DNA from: Bryobacterales bacterium
GTDB lineage: Bacteria; Acidobacteriota; Terriglobia; Bryobacterales; UBA6623
Assembly: GCA_026713545.1 (NCBI GenBank)
Contig: JAPOOG010000082.1
Span: forward strand, 1 to 64,000
Length of the DNA stretch: 64,000 nucleotides
Direction: 5' to 3'
In this document: piece by piece, positions 36,438-46,217 of the stretch
Layout: every line of letters starts with the position of its first letter
Numbering within the stretch: position 1 is the first letter of the stretch
The notes under the pieces: generated by a model
Database searches by the model: none
What the model was told of the DNA's origin: nothing
The model's input: only the letters and a program-made list of their open reading frames with translations
Position numbers and translations under genes: made by a program

Positions 36438-36628
36438 ACAGGCCTGCTGAAAACTGCCTGGAGCGGAAGATCCCAAGGAAAGACGGATACGTTCGAGTAA
36501 GTCCGTACGCCTGCAGGCGCAGCCCCGCGAAGAGAGGTTTGGGAACCCGCGCGCAGCCAGACCCGCCGTTCGATATGGATCAAACCAGCCCGACCGGTTG
36601 AACGGCTCAAGCTATCGAAGGTGGCCGC

Positions 36629-37042
36629 CTATTTTTTCTTCTTCTTGTAAACCTTGTGGCACGATCGGCAACCCGCGCCCACTGAACCCATTGCTGCTCG
36701 GAACGTGTTGCCATCCTTCGCTTTCGCGGCCGCAGTGCCCTGCTTGGATCCGTCGATCACCTTTTGGGCGCCCGGTGTCCAGGGATCTTCCTTCACACGG
36801 TTGCCCATCAGCAATAGCTGCGTGGTTTCACCCAGGATCGAGATGTGTTCCCGGGCGTGCTTCCAATCGTCATCGGTCTGCGGGCCGCCCGCCTTCATCA
36901 TCTCCGAGAGCTTCTTCATGCTCGGCCCCTGCACCACTTCCATGATGTCGTGTACCGAAGCCGTTTCTTCATAGATGTGGGCAGCATGGACAAGACCCGC
37001 GCACGCCAGCATAAAGACAAATTGAAAACCCCGTTTTTTCAT
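36629..37042 (-). CDS. Small exported cytochrome c (class II-like)
   Basis: A 137-residue protein with a signal peptide (ending GLVHAAH) and a helical domain. The haem site CRSCH is close to the C terminus (GAGCRSCHKVY followed by a lysine run), as in class II or cytochrome c-prime-like proteins. The four-helix pattern (HDIMEVVQGPSMKKLSEMMK, DDWKHAREHI) supports this. The haem ligand partner is unclear. It would carry electrons in the periplasm. The final lysine run is unusual. Confidence 0.87.
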   Translation of the reverse strand: MKKRGFQFVFMLACAGLVHAAHIYEETASVHDIMEVVQGPSMKKLSEMMKAGGPQTDDDWKHAREHISILGETTQLLLMGNRVKEDPWTPGAQKVIDGSKQGTAAAKAKDGNTFRAAMGSVGAGCRSCHKVYKKKKK

Positions 37043-37279
37043 GTCGAATTCGTATGCTCCTCGCTGCTCTTTGAAACGCCATTATAGACAAGCTGATTGC
37101 GGTCGGTATGTGTTCCCCAACCTCCCGTCCACCCCTTGGCCGCAAAGCCTTTCTGCTATTCTCTTGAAAGATTCAGACCCGATGTCTGTGGACGAACGGC
37201 GGCTTCTGCAGAGTTCTTCGTTGAGGCCTTTTCCCGCGCTGCCACCGAGCGGTCGAATCCAAACGTTAGAGGAATCAAT

Positions 37280-38029
37280 ATGTCGGGCCATTCCAAGTGG
37301 GCGACAATTAAACATAAGAAGGCCGCTCAGGATGCCAAGCGGGGCAAGGTCTTTACCCGCCTTATCCGGGAGATCCAAATCGCCTCTCGAGAGGGTGGTG
37401 GAGACCCTGACGCCAACCCGCGTCTCCGCACCGCCATCGCCGCCGCCAAAGGGCAAAGCATGCCTCAGGACAACATCAAGAAGGCCATCCTCCGCGGCAC
37501 CGGGCAGTTGGAAGGCGCCTCGTACGAAGAGATCATATTCGAGGGCTACGCACCGTCCGGCGTGGCCGTCATCGTCGAAGTCGTCACAGACAACCGCAAC
37601 CGAACCGTCAGCGAGCTGCGTTACCTTTTCTCAAAGAACGGAGGTAACCTCGGTGAGAACGGCTGCGTCGCATGGATGTTTAACAAGCAAAGCCTCGTCA
37701 TCGTGCCGATGGAAGGTACCGACGAGGAACAGCTCATGGACATTGCTCTCGGCGCCGGTGCCGAGGACCTCGTCGATGAAGGTGAGAACTGGCATGTCGT
37801 TTCACCTTGTGAAGCTCACAACGATGTCGTCAAGTCTATCGAAGAAGCCGGCGTAGCGACTTCTTCAGCGGAGGTCACCATGGTTCCGCAGAGCACAGTA
37901 CAGATCGAAGGCAAGAGCGCGACCACCGTGCTGCGCATGCTCGACCTCCTCGAAGACCACGACGATGTCCAGAACGTCTATTCGAACTTCGCCATTGACG
38001 ACAAGGAACTAAAAGCCCTTTCGGCTTAG
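37280..38029 (+). CDS. yebC: YebC/PmpR family protein
   Basis: A 249-residue YebC protein with the invariant N terminus SGHSKWATIKHKKAAQDAKRG. It has the usual three domains and the motif GYAPSGVAVIVEVVTDNRNRT. YebC proteins were long called transcription regulators, and recent work links them to ribosomes stalled on prolines. AGAGGA lies before the ATG at 37280. Its partner ruvC follows 43 bases downstream, a common order in many bacteria. Confidence 0.95.
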   Translation: MSGHSKWATIKHKKAAQDAKRGKVFTRLIREIQIASREGGGDPDANPRLRTAIAAAKGQSMPQDNIKKAILRGTGQLEGASYEEIIFEGYAPSGVAVIVEVVTDNRNRTVSELRYLFSKNGGNLGENGCVAWMFNKQSLVIVPMEGTDEEQLMDIALGAGAEDLVDEGENWHVVSPCEAHNDVVKSIEEAGVATSSAEVTMVPQSTVQIEGKSATTVLRMLDLLEDHDDVQNVYSNFAIDDKELKALSA

Positions 38030-38072
38030 ATTGCACATCTCTGCGGCCTCATTTCGAAGCTGTCTCAAAGCA

Positions 38073-38561
38073 ATGAGAATCGTAGGTATTGACTGTGGTT
38101 CGAAACGAACCGGCTACGGCGTCATCGAGACGGACGGACGTCGACACAGGCTTTTAACCTGTGGTGTGATCAGCACTTCAACGAAGCACGCCTTCGGAGA
38201 ACGTTTACGGGTTATTCACGACGGACTGCGGAACCTCTTGGAAGAGCATTCCCCGGATGAGATGGCCGTTGAGGGAGTGTTCGCTGCGGTCAATCCACGC
38301 TCAGCGCTACGTCTTGCTCATGTGCGCGGTGTGGCGCTGCTCGCCGCCGCGCAGTCAGGTCTACCCGTTGGCGAGTACTCACCGCTCGAGGTGAAGGGCA
38401 GTGTCGTCGGCTATGGCAAGGCCACCAAGGATCAAGTCCGCGTGATGGTGAGTTCTCTGCTAGGGTCGGACCAGGACGAGATCAACGGCTCTTTCGACGC
38501 CTCCGACGCCTTGGCCGTTGCGCTCTGTCACTCGATGCGAAGTGCCGGGGGAAAGGTGTGA
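38073..38561 (+). CDS. ruvC: Holliday junction resolvase RuvC
   Basis: A 162-residue endonuclease that cuts Holliday junctions. The catalytic acids are Asp7 (VGIDCGSKRTGYG), Glu67 (AVEGVFAAVNPRSA) and the Asp pair in FDASDALAVALCH. The length is normal. The ruvA and ruvB helicase genes are not in the window. The end overlaps the start of the following gene by four bases (GTGA). Confidence 0.95.
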   Translation: MRIVGIDCGSKRTGYGVIETDGRRHRLLTCGVISTSTKHAFGERLRVIHDGLRNLLEEHSPDEMAVEGVFAAVNPRSALRLAHVRGVALLAAAQSGLPVGEYSPLEVKGSVVGYGKATKDQVRVMVSSLLGSDQDEINGSFDASDALAVALCHSMRSAGGKV

Positions 38562-39223
38562 CGCACCGGAGACCGACGACGTGTGTGAACAGCGCCGGTC
38601 GAATCAATAGGTTTCTGCTCGGGACCTGCGTTCTGCTCGCATTAGCAGCTACAACTCATGCTCAGGAGACTCTCTTCTTCTCGCGTGATTTCCCAGGCAG
38701 CATACCCCCCTACTTCGAGGTGGAATTGACCTCCGATGGGAACGCGATCTACCGGGAAGAGCCTGACGAGGAAGACCCCTGGACTTTCACTCTACGCCCT
38801 CGGGAAACAAAAGTAATCTTTGAACTCGTCAAAAAACTCGATGGCCTGAGACGACCCATCAGAAACGACCGTAAAGTAGCATTCACAGGTGACAAGATCT
38901 TGCGGTACGACAGTGGCAACGGGCAAAGAGCGGAGGCCGCATATGTATATACGGAGGAACCAGACGCGAAAACTCTGGAGAGTTGGTTCTTACGAATGGC
39001 CGAATCGGCAAATCACCTGTTCGAACTTGAGCGTGTGGTGAGATTCGACCGGCTTGGTGTGAACAAGACGCTTCTCTATTTCCAAACTTCGTTCGACAAG
39101 AACCGTATTGTTGCCTCCCATCACTTCCTTCCAGTTTTGCGAAAGGTGGCAGGCGATCAGAGGTTCGTGCACATCGCACGAGCACGCGCGGCGGCATTGA
39201 TTGAGCGAATCGAAAGCGAGTAG
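38558..39223 (+). CDS. Exported protein of unknown function
   Basis: A 221-residue protein that I do not recognise. A signal peptide runs through about residue 36 (LLGTCVLLALAATTHAQ). The mature part has FSRDFPGSIPPYFEVEL and a charged C-terminal helix (HIARARAAALIERIESE). No enzyme motif is seen. The GTG start at 38558 lies within the last codons of ruvC, so the two are translationally coupled. It is convergent with parB, a fixed housekeeping location that suggests vertical inheritance. Confidence 0.72.
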   Translation: MTHRRPTTCVNSAGRINRFLLGTCVLLALAATTHAQETLFFSRDFPGSIPPYFEVELTSDGNAIYREEPDEEDPWTFTLRPRETKVIFELVKKLDGLRRPIRNDRKVAFTGDKILRYDSGNGQRAEAAYVYTEEPDAKTLESWFLRMAESANHLFELERVVRFDRLGVNKTLLYFQTSFDKNRIVASHHFLPVLRKVAGDQRFVHIARARAAALIERIESE

Positions 39224-39225
39224 GG

Positions 39226-40131
39226 TCACTCCTTACCTACAATTGTAGTATATATACGGTCGAGGTCGTCCGCAGAGTAGTATTCGATCTCGATCTTGCC
39301 CCCGTTACGTCCGCGTTCAACCAGACGCACTTTCGTGCTCAGGACTTCTTCCAAGCGCTCGAGAGCAGCCAGCACGTTGGGATCGAGAGGTTTGTCTTGC
39401 TTCGCACGCTTGCGAGGTTCGTTCAATTCTCTGGCGGTCCGCTCGACCTGTCGCACGGATAATCCCTGAGCGGCCGCCTTTTCGGCAAGTGCTCTCTGTT
39501 GTTCCACATCGTCAAGGCTCAATATGGCACGGGCATGGCCCATCGAAAGACGCCTCTCGGCCACGAGTTGCTGGATATCCTCCGGCAATCGTAGTAGACG
39601 CAGTTGATTCGTTACACTAGTGCGATCTTTGCCGGTACGTTCCGCCAGTTCCTCATGACTCAGGTCCAGATCGTGAGCCATGGTTCGCAAGGCCGTGGCC
39701 ACTTCGATCGGGTTGAGATCTTCACGTTGGATGTTCTCAACAAGTGCGACCTGCAAGAGGCGTTCGTCACTCACATCTTTGACAATGGCGGGTATTTCGT
39801 CTAGTCCTGCAAGGCGAGCGGCCCTTAGACGCCGCTCCCCAACAACCAACTGGAACCGATCTTGCTGCTGTCGAACAACAATCGGCTGGATCACGCCATC
39901 TACACGAATTGACTGCGCCAACTCTTCGATCGCTTGAGGGTCGAAGGCACGTCGCGGCTGCGTCGGGTTCACATTGATGTGACTCAGAGGAACAGATTGG
40001 ACGGCATCCCGCCTTGAGCGTCCTCGTGAGTCCGCCGGAGACTGAGACGGATGTCGCTTCGGTAGAAGTGCACCAAGGCCCCGACCTAGGGCCTTGCGAG
40101 ACTTGGTTTTTTGCGGCGGCGTTCTAACCAT
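39226..40131 (-). CDS. parB: Chromosome partitioning protein ParB
   Basis: A 301-residue ParB/Spo0J/Noc family CTPase. Family blocks are VNPTQPRRAFDPQAIEELAQSI, the CTP-binding GERRLRAARLAGL, and the central helix-turn-helix MSHEELAERTGKDRTSVTNQLRLL-like region. The C-terminal dimer domain is present. It loads on parS, and a parS site is found about 930 bases upstream. The gene follows parA after 59 bases. Confidence 0.95.
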   Translation of the reverse strand: MVRTPPQKTKSRKALGRGLGALLPKRHPSQSPADSRGRSRRDAVQSVPLSHINVNPTQPRRAFDPQAIEELAQSIRVDGVIQPIVVRQQQDRFQLVVGERRLRAARLAGLDEIPAIVKDVSDERLLQVALVENIQREDLNPIEVATALRTMAHDLDLSHEELAERTGKDRTSVTNQLRLLRLPEDIQQLVAERRLSMGHARAILSLDDVEQQRALAEKAAAQGLSVRQVERTARELNEPRKRAKQDKPLDPNVLAALERLEEVLSTKVRLVERGRNGGKIEIEYYSADDLDRIYTTIVGKE

Positions 40132-40190
40132 CTTTTGTTAACTCCTTCCATGTCAGGAACATATGGAGGTAACCTTACTCACGGGACCGC

Positions 40191-40973
40191 CTAGTGCGAT
40201 GGATGTTGCCCTCGGCGGAAAAGGAATTCCCGGGCTAACCCCAGATAGCTCTCTGCTCCGCGTGATCGGAGATCATATTGGATAATGGATCGGCCATGGC
40301 TGGGCGCTTCCGCCAAGCGAACGTTCCGTGGGATGACCGTGTCAAATACCTGCCCTTCAAAGAACTCCTGGAGGTCCGATGCGACTTGGCGTGCAAGTGT
40401 CGTGCGCTCGTCGAACATCGTCAAAAGAACCCCTTCGATCATCAGATCCGGGTTCCAGAACTCACGAACCCGGTCAATGGTGTCCAGGAGTGACGAGATG
40501 CCTTCGAGAGCAAAGTACTCGCACTGAATCGGAATGAGCACGGAATCCGCGGCGACAAGCGCATTGAGGGTTAGAAGATCGAGTGCCGGTGGGCAGTCGA
40601 GAAAGATGAAGTCATAGGCCGCAAGGGCATCCGCCAGTCTAGACCAGAGGATGAGCTCGCGGTCCGATAGGTCAACAAGCTCCAGATTGGCTCCGGCCAA
40701 GTTTCGCGAGGAAGGCAGCAGGTCGAGCTGCTCGATTTGAGTCTCTCGTTTGGCCGTATCGTATGGAAGTCCTTCGATCAGGACTTCGTAGAGTGTAAAT
40801 GGCTCGGATTCGGTCTGTTGAAAGCCGAGTCCGCTGCTGGCATTAGCCTGTGGGTCGCAATCTACGATAAGAACTCGGCAGTCGGCCGCAGCAAGCGCGG
40901 CCGAGAGATTAACAGCGGTGGTCGTTTTACCGACTCCACCCTTTTGGTTAGCGATTGCAATGATGCTTCCCAA
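40191..40973 (-). CDS. parA: Chromosome partitioning ATPase ParA
   Basis: A 260-residue Soj-type ATPase. The deviant Walker A box is KGGVGKTTTAVNLS at residues 11-24, with signature Lys11 and Lys16. Walker A-prime and B regions are VDCDPQANASSGLG and FIFLDCPPALDLLTLNAL. It lacks the N-terminal DNA-binding domain of plasmid ParA, as chromosomal ones do. The start is TTG at 40973. With ParB and parS it segregates the origin region. Confidence 0.95.
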   Translation of the reverse strand: MGSIIAIANQKGGVGKTTTAVNLSAALAAADCRVLIVDCDPQANASSGLGFQQTESEPFTLYEVLIEGLPYDTAKRETQIEQLDLLPSSRNLAGANLELVDLSDRELILWSRLADALAAYDFIFLDCPPALDLLTLNALVAADSVLIPIQCEYFALEGISSLLDTIDRVREFWNPDLMIEGVLLTMFDERTTLARQVASDLQEFFEGQVFDTVIPRNVRLAEAPSHGRSIIQYDLRSRGAESYLGLAREFLFRRGQHPSH

Positions 40974-41058
40974 GGAGCAGGTTCCCCGGCCTCCGGGACA
41001 TCACACTCTAGCACAGTGATACAGGGCCGCCAAAAAGAAGGAAGCAGGAAATGCGCGT

Positions 41059-41691
41059 CTACGTTTCACGTGGAACATGGATAGACCGCCCGACGAGAAC
41101 AACTCGCCGTTTGTCCCATGGGACTGCTTGTTCCCGCTCCCACACCAACTTTTTTCGCCTTTTCCATTGTGCGGCCTGGCGTTCACTCGTTATCGCGGCT
41201 ACTCGGTCGACACATAGGGCGATATCGTCCTCAATCTCTATTAATGCCACTCCTCGCCAGATCGCCCAATCGAATTTCCAGTCCACCGAATGAAAACGGC
41301 CTGCATGAACCTTTACACGTGCTTCATTTCTGGCTAACTCCTGCAGAAACGCAGCCTTTTTATGGACGGATTCTACAAGCGTAACCAGCAATGATGGTCG
41401 CGCTACCGAAACGGGAAACCCAGGGAATCCCGCGCCGGAACCAATATCGACCACCGTTCCTTCGTGAGGCAGCAGTTGTGCAAGAAACAGAGATTCACCG
41501 AAATGTCGTTCCACAATCTCGTCTAGTTCCCGCACGCTCGTCAGGTTGATACGAGAATTCCATCGCAAGAGCAGCTTGTAGTGGTTTCTTAATCGAATGA
41601 TCTGATTCGAGCAGAGCTCAACTTCAAGGGGAGAAAGTAAGGACTTCAAGAGAGCGTCGAACCGCTCTGCGTCAGAGTGTTGAGCGCCCAC
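41059..41691 (-). CDS. rsmG: 16S rRNA (guanine-527-N7)-methyltransferase RsmG
   Basis: A 210-residue SAM-dependent methyltransferase. The SAM motif is [20 protein letters not shown], followed by [16 protein letters not shown]. The start (GTG, 41691) overlaps the end of mnmG by 20 bases. The last codons (HVPRET) and stop overlap a parS site. Confidence 0.95.
   Translation of the reverse strand: MGAQHSDAERFDALLKSLLSPLEVELCSNQIIRLRNHYKLLLRWNSRINLTSVRELDEIVERHFGESLFLAQLLPHEGTVVDIGSGAGFPGFPVSVARPSLLVTLVESVHKKAAFLQELARNEARVKVHAGRFHSVDWKFDWAIWRGVALIEIEDDIALCVDRVAAITSERQAAQWKRRKKLVWEREQAVPWDKRRVVLVGRSIHVPRET
41062..41077. promoter_or_regulatory. parS centromere site
   Basis: The 16 bases cgtttcacgtggaaca match the bacterial parS consensus (TGTTTCACGTGAAACA type), 14 of 16 positions against the fully palindromic form. 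It sits in the last codons of rsmG, just upstream of parA, a position reported in many chromosomes. Confidence 0.85.
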
Positions 41692-43555
41692 TGCTCAAAT
41701 GCAAATTCAGAATAGAGATCGCGGCTGGTGTGACGCCTGGAATGCGTGACGCTTGACCCAACGTCGCCGGCCGTATCCGCTCCATTTTTTCCACGATCTC
41801 ATTCGAGAGTCCCGCAATGCCTTCATAATGGAAGTCAGCAGGAATCTTCCTTTTTTCCGCTCGGCGAAGCTTCTCCATGCTCCGGAACTGCTGAGCTAGG
41901 TAACCCTCGTACTTGATCTCCGTTTCGATCGCCCTCCAATCCGCGTCGCGCAGGTTTGCCTTCGTGGTCATCTCCACGAACTTCTTTACATGGTCGACGC
42001 GCAACTCGGGTCGTTTCAACAACTGGACTAGCCGCGGCGGTCTCGGACCGCTCCCAACTACGACACCGAGATTGTCGTTTTGGCTCGGACAGTACTGGTT
42101 GAGAAACTCGCGGACACGCTCGCGTTCCTTCTGTACCCTGGTAAATCGCTCCCACCTCCGTCCTCGGATAAGTCCGCATCCATGGCCAATCGGAGTCAAT
42201 CGTTGGTCAGCGTTGTCGATCCGCAAATGAAGCCGAAACTCGGCCCGTGAGGTGAACATGCGGTACGGTTCGTCTGTGCCCTTCGTGACGAGGTCGTCGA
42301 TGAGAATACCAATGTATGCGTCTGTTCGACCGAGTACGACGGGCTCTTGATCCCGTAGCGCGCAGGCCGCGTTGATTCCGGCCATCAGGCCCTGCGCCGC
42401 CGCCTCCTCATAGCCAGTCGTGCCGTTGATCTGACCCGCCAGATACAGGCCTCGGATTCGTTTTGTCTCAAGAGTATGGCGGAGTTCAGTAGCGTCCACT
42501 GCGTCGTATTCAATTGCATATCCGGGGCGAATGATCTCGGCCCTTTCCAGTCCCGGGATCGATGCCACCATCGCACACTGCACGTCGATGGGCATGCTGG
42601 TAGACAATCCATTGACGTACACCTCATAGGTATCAAGCCCCTCGGGCTCCAGGAAGATTTGATGACGCGGCTTATCTGGGAATTTGACGACCTTGTCCTC
42701 AATCGACGGACAGTATCTAGGGCCGACGCCGTTGATCTGACCACTATAGAGAGGCGAGCGATTGATGTTCTCCCGCAATACGCAAAGCGTTTCGTCCGAC
42801 GTGAACGCAATGTGACACTCAATCTGTTCCCTCTCGATCCGTTCCGTCTGGAACGAGAATGGCGTCGGCTCGGAGTCCCCTCGCTGGGCTTCAAATCGCG
42901 TCCAGTCGATAGTACGACCATCCAAACGTGGTGGCGTACCTGTTTTTAGTCGGCTGCAACGAAAGCCCAGCGACCTGAGCACTTCACCGAGCATCACCGA
43001 CGGCGGCTCCCCGCTTCGTCCCGCGGGGAACGTTCGCTCACCGATGTGGACTAATCCGTTCAAGAAAGTCCCTGTAGTCACTATGACGGCAGACGCGCCG
43101 ATCGTGCGTCCGTCTCCCAGCTCAACACCGTGTATCTGACGCTGCCCGCCCTGCTTATCCAGCACCAGATCAACAACTTCCGCCTGCTTGATGGTCAAAT
43201 TCGTTTCGCTTTCAAGCAGGCGTCGGGACTCGATTCGATACCGCTTCTTGTCACATTGGGCCCGCGGCGACCATACGGCCGGACCGCGGCTTGTGTTGAG
43301 CAACCTGAACTGGATGCCAACTTTATCCGTCACTTCGCCCATGATGCCGCCCAACGCGTCGATCTCACGGACAAGATGCCCCTTTGCGATCCCGCCAACC
43401 GCCGGATTGCAGGACATCTGAGCAATCAGGTCAAGATTCAGCGTGACCAGCGCTGTCCGAAGCCCCATTCTCGCAGCAGCCATGGAAGCCTCGTTGCCGG
43501 CGTGCCCCGCCCCGATGACGACAACGTCGTAGGCTTCATGGAATGTTCGAGTCAT
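41672..43555 (-). CDS. mnmG: tRNA uridine-34 carboxymethylaminomethyl synthesis enzyme MnmG
   Basis: A 627-residue FAD protein. The dinucleotide motif is [21 protein letters not shown] at the N terminus. The GidA signatures [11 protein letters not shown] and [17 protein letters not shown] are intact. With MnmE it modifies wobble uridine in tRNA. The ATG at 43555 is used since the usual N terminus lies here. mnmG-rsmG-parA-parB is a conserved order often found near the replication origin; no cluster of DnaA boxes was recognised in the window. Confidence 0.96.
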   Translation of the reverse strand: MTRTFHEAYDVVVIGAGHAGNEASMAAARMGLRTALVTLNLDLIAQMSCNPAVGGIAKGHLVREIDALGGIMGEVTDKVGIQFRLLNTSRGPAVWSPRAQCDKKRYRIESRRLLESETNLTIKQAEVVDLVLDKQGGQRQIHGVELGDGRTIGASAVIVTTGTFLNGLVHIGERTFPAGRSGEPPSVMLGEVLRSLGFRCSRLKTGTPPRLDGRTIDWTRFEAQRGDSEPTPFSFQTERIEREQIECHIAFTSDETLCVLRENINRSPLYSGQINGVGPRYCPSIEDKVVKFPDKPRHQIFLEPEGLDTYEVYVNGLSTSMPIDVQCAMVASIPGLERAEIIRPGYAIEYDAVDATELRHTLETKRIRGLYLAGQINGTTGYEEAAAQGLMAGINAACALRDQEPVVLGRTDAYIGILIDDLVTKGTDEPYRMFTSRAEFRLHLRIDNADQRLTPIGHGCGLIRGRRWERFTRVQKERERVREFLNQYCPSQNDNLGVVVGSGPRPPRLVQLLKRPELRVDHVKKFVEMTTKANLRDADWRAIETEIKYEGYLAQQFRSMEKLRRAEKRKIPADFHYEGIAGLSNEIVEKMERIRPATLGQASRIPGVTPAAISILNLHLSSGRSTL

Positions 43556-43645
43556 GCTCGGACCAGAAAAGCCGCTTACCGTTGGCTTTCCTGTTATTCT
43601 ATGCGCTTGCCGCAGCTCCATGAATCATCGGAGCACTCCTGTTAT

Positions 43646-44917
43646 ATGAGAATCCTGGTCGTCGGTAGTGGTGGAAGAGAACACGCTCTGGTTTGGCGTC
43701 TTGCTCAATCCGCCGTCGTCGACCGCATCTTCTGCGCCCCGGGTAACGCCGGCATTGCCGTGGAGGCATCTTGCATTCCCATGGATATTGGTGCACCTGA
43801 CGAAATGGTCGCTTTGGCCCGCACATTGAGAGTTGACCTGACGGTGGTAGGTCCTGAAGCTCCTCTGGTGTCCGGTCTCGGTGACGCCTTTGCGGCTGAC
43901 GGTTTGCCGATCGTGGCCCCTAGTTCTTTCGCCGCCCAACTGGAGGGCAGCAAGATATTCGCTAAGCAGTTCTTGGTCGACCGGGGCATTCCGACAGCCG
44001 ACTTTGCGGTGGTGGAGTCCCTAGAAGACATCGATGCTCATCTTGACCGTTTTGAGTATCCAGTTGCTGTCAAAGCCGACGGTCTTGCTGCAGGCAAGGG
44101 CGTCATCATCGCCAATTCTCGGCAAGAGGCTGCCGAAACGGCCCGCAAGATGCTCGCCGGCGAGCTCGCTGGAGGCGCTGGGCGTCGCCTCGTGTTTGAA
44201 GAATTCCTGAACGGCGAAGAACTTAGCTTCATTCTGCTTTGCGACCGCCGGACATACTTTATTTTTCCACCCACCCAGGACCACAAGCGGGCTCTTGATA
44301 ACGATCAAGGGCCCAACACTGGTGGGATGGGCGCCTATTGCGACCCGCTCATCCTGCCAGTCGAGCTTCGAGATGCGATCATCGATCAAATTGTTGAGCC
44401 GACTCTTGCCGGTATGCGCGACCTCGGACACCCCTTCTGCGGTTTTCTTTACTGTGGTCTGATGATCACCAGCGAAGGACCAAAGGTTCTTGAGTTCAAC
44501 GTTAGGATGGGTGATCCCGAAACCCAGCCATTGATGCATCGGCTCGAGGGCGATTTCGCGGGCCTGCTCGCTACGGCGGCTAGCGGAAGCCTCGATGCGA
44601 GCCTCGTTCAATGGAGAGAAGGACCCACTGCCTGCGTTGTCCTCGCCTCGGAAGGCTATCCCGGCTCGTATCCAAAGGGCCGCCGTATTACCGGCATTCC
44701 AGAAGCCGAGACGCTCGGCGCAAAGGTTTTTCACGCTGGTACGTGCATTCAATGTGGACACTACGCGACCGCCGGGGGCAGGGTGCTGGGCATTACCGCC
44801 GGCGGTGCGACACTGGCGCAAGCATTAGATACCGCCTACAACGCCATCGAGAAGATTCACTTTGACGGCATGCACTTCCGAACGGACATAGGAAAAAAAG
44901 GCTTAGCACACCATTGA
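43646..44917 (+). CDS. purD: Phosphoribosylamine-glycine ligase
   Basis: A 423-residue ATP-grasp enzyme for the second step of purine synthesis. The N terminus RILVVGSGGREHALVWRL, the ATP loop VKADGLAAGKGV and the segment NTGGMGAY are as in other PurD proteins. GGAG lies about a dozen bases before the ATG. It is divergent from mnmG, with 90 bases between, and its last four bases overlap a possible TTG start of the next gene. Confidence 0.96.
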   Translation: MRILVVGSGGREHALVWRLAQSAVVDRIFCAPGNAGIAVEASCIPMDIGAPDEMVALARTLRVDLTVVGPEAPLVSGLGDAFAADGLPIVAPSSFAAQLEGSKIFAKQFLVDRGIPTADFAVVESLEDIDAHLDRFEYPVAVKADGLAAGKGVIIANSRQEAAETARKMLAGELAGGAGRRLVFEEFLNGEELSFILLCDRRTYFIFPPTQDHKRALDNDQGPNTGGMGAYCDPLILPVELRDAIIDQIVEPTLAGMRDLGHPFCGFLYCGLMITSEGPKVLEFNVRMGDPETQPLMHRLEGDFAGLLATAASGSLDASLVQWREGPTACVVLASEGYPGSYPKGRRITGIPEAETLGAKVFHAGTCIQCGHYATAGGRVLGITAGGATLAQALDTAYNAIEKIHFDGMHFRTDIGKKGLAHH

Positions 44918-44958
44918 AACTACGTTCGTCGGAAATAGGTCATGGAGACGCTTCTCTC

Positions 44959-45975
44959 ATGAAAGTCGGCCTTGTCGGTACAGGAGCCATCGCCCACAAG
45001 CACGGCGACAGTTATCAAGAGATCGACTACCAACTAGTCGCCGTTTCCAATCGCTCTGAACAGAAAGGCCGTGACTTCGCGACCAAGTACGGTGCCGAGT
45101 TCATCCCCGATTGGCGTGATCTTTGCGCTAGGTCCGACATTGACTTCGTGGATATCTGCGCCTTCCCCGACTCTCGCCTGGAGATGACGAAAGCCGCCGC
45201 AGCGAACGGCAAACATGTCCTTGTTCAGAAGCCCATCGCTCTCACACTCGAAGCGGCACAAGAAATGATCGAAGTTACTCGATCCGCGCACTTGGTTCTT
45301 GGCGTCGTGAGTCAGCACCGGTTCGATGACTCGATGCTGTTCCTGGCAAAGGCCGTGCGGGAGGGCCGCCTCGGCAGGATTCTACAAGCGGACAGCTACA
45401 CGAAATGGCATCGTCCTCAGCCATATTACGACCGTCCCGGCAAAGGCACCTGGGGTGTTGAGGGGGGTGGAGCGCTCATCAATCAGGCAATTCACGGTCT
45501 CGACCTGCTGCTTTACTTGGCGGGCCCTGTGAAGGAAGTTTTTGGCCAGTGGCAGATCGCTGCGTCGCACGAGATGGAATCCGAAGACCTTGTCAACGCT
45601 GTCATTCGTTATGAAAGCGGCGCTACCGGCGTCATCCAGGCCTCTACTGCGATTATCCCCGGATATCCCGAACGCATTGAGATCCACGGTACGAAGGGTT
45701 CGGCGATACTCACCGGTGATCAACTCACGGACTGGGATGTTGACGACGACACCAGTGACGATGTACCGCTTGTCGTAAGGGGCATGGACTCCGGCGCATC
45801 CGATCCGATGGCAATTTCACTGGAACCGATCAAGCGACAGTTCCTCGACTTTGGCAAAGCGATTGAAACCGGAAGTAAACCGCTCGTTGCAGGCGAAGAA
45901 GGCTACGCCGCACTCGAACTTACCCTCGGTATCTATGAATCCGCTCGGAACGGCCGAATGGTCACCTTGCACTAA
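44959..45975 (+). CDS. Gfo/Idh/MocA family oxidoreductase
   Basis: A 338-residue cytoplasmic dehydrogenase. The NAD(P) motif is VGLVGTGAIAHKHG, followed by the family segment GKHVLVQKPIAL, where the EKP motif reads QKP, and GGGALINQAIHGLDLL, containing the active-site His and Asp. The substrate is probably a sugar, inositol or sugar acid. The ATG at 44959 gives the normal N terminus; a TTG at 44914 would overlap purD. The 242 bases after it hold no gene I can support. Confidence 0.9.
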   Translation: MKVGLVGTGAIAHKHGDSYQEIDYQLVAVSNRSEQKGRDFATKYGAEFIPDWRDLCARSDIDFVDICAFPDSRLEMTKAAAANGKHVLVQKPIALTLEAAQEMIEVTRSAHLVLGVVSQHRFDDSMLFLAKAVREGRLGRILQADSYTKWHRPQPYYDRPGKGTWGVEGGGALINQAIHGLDLLLYLAGPVKEVFGQWQIAASHEMESEDLVNAVIRYESGATGVIQASTAIIPGYPERIEIHGTKGSAILTGDQLTDWDVDDDTSDDVPLVVRGMDSGASDPMAISLEPIKRQFLDFGKAIETGSKPLVAGEEGYAALELTLGIYESARNGRMVTLH

Positions 45976-46217
45976 CGCCCCCGCCTATGGATCTATCGTC
46001 TCGTAACACCTTTTCACAAGCAGGCGTCTCGGCCATGTAGAGTCTGATCCGACGCCATCCGATGAGGACTTGGTTTCATCGGTTCCGCTCTTGTTCACGG
46101 GTTCTTGCTGGAATCCGATGTTGGAGAGACGGTCGGCATCACGCTGCCGGTCCTGGTGACTGATCAAGAACAGCCTCAGCAAAGGTCAAATTACCTTCTG
46201 TGCGGCTGCACTCCAGC

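Noticed and set aside
39200-43700. Replication origin beside mnmG-parB
   Set aside because: No cluster of TTATCCACA-like DnaA boxes or AT-rich unwinding stretch was found by eye, so only proximity is inferred.
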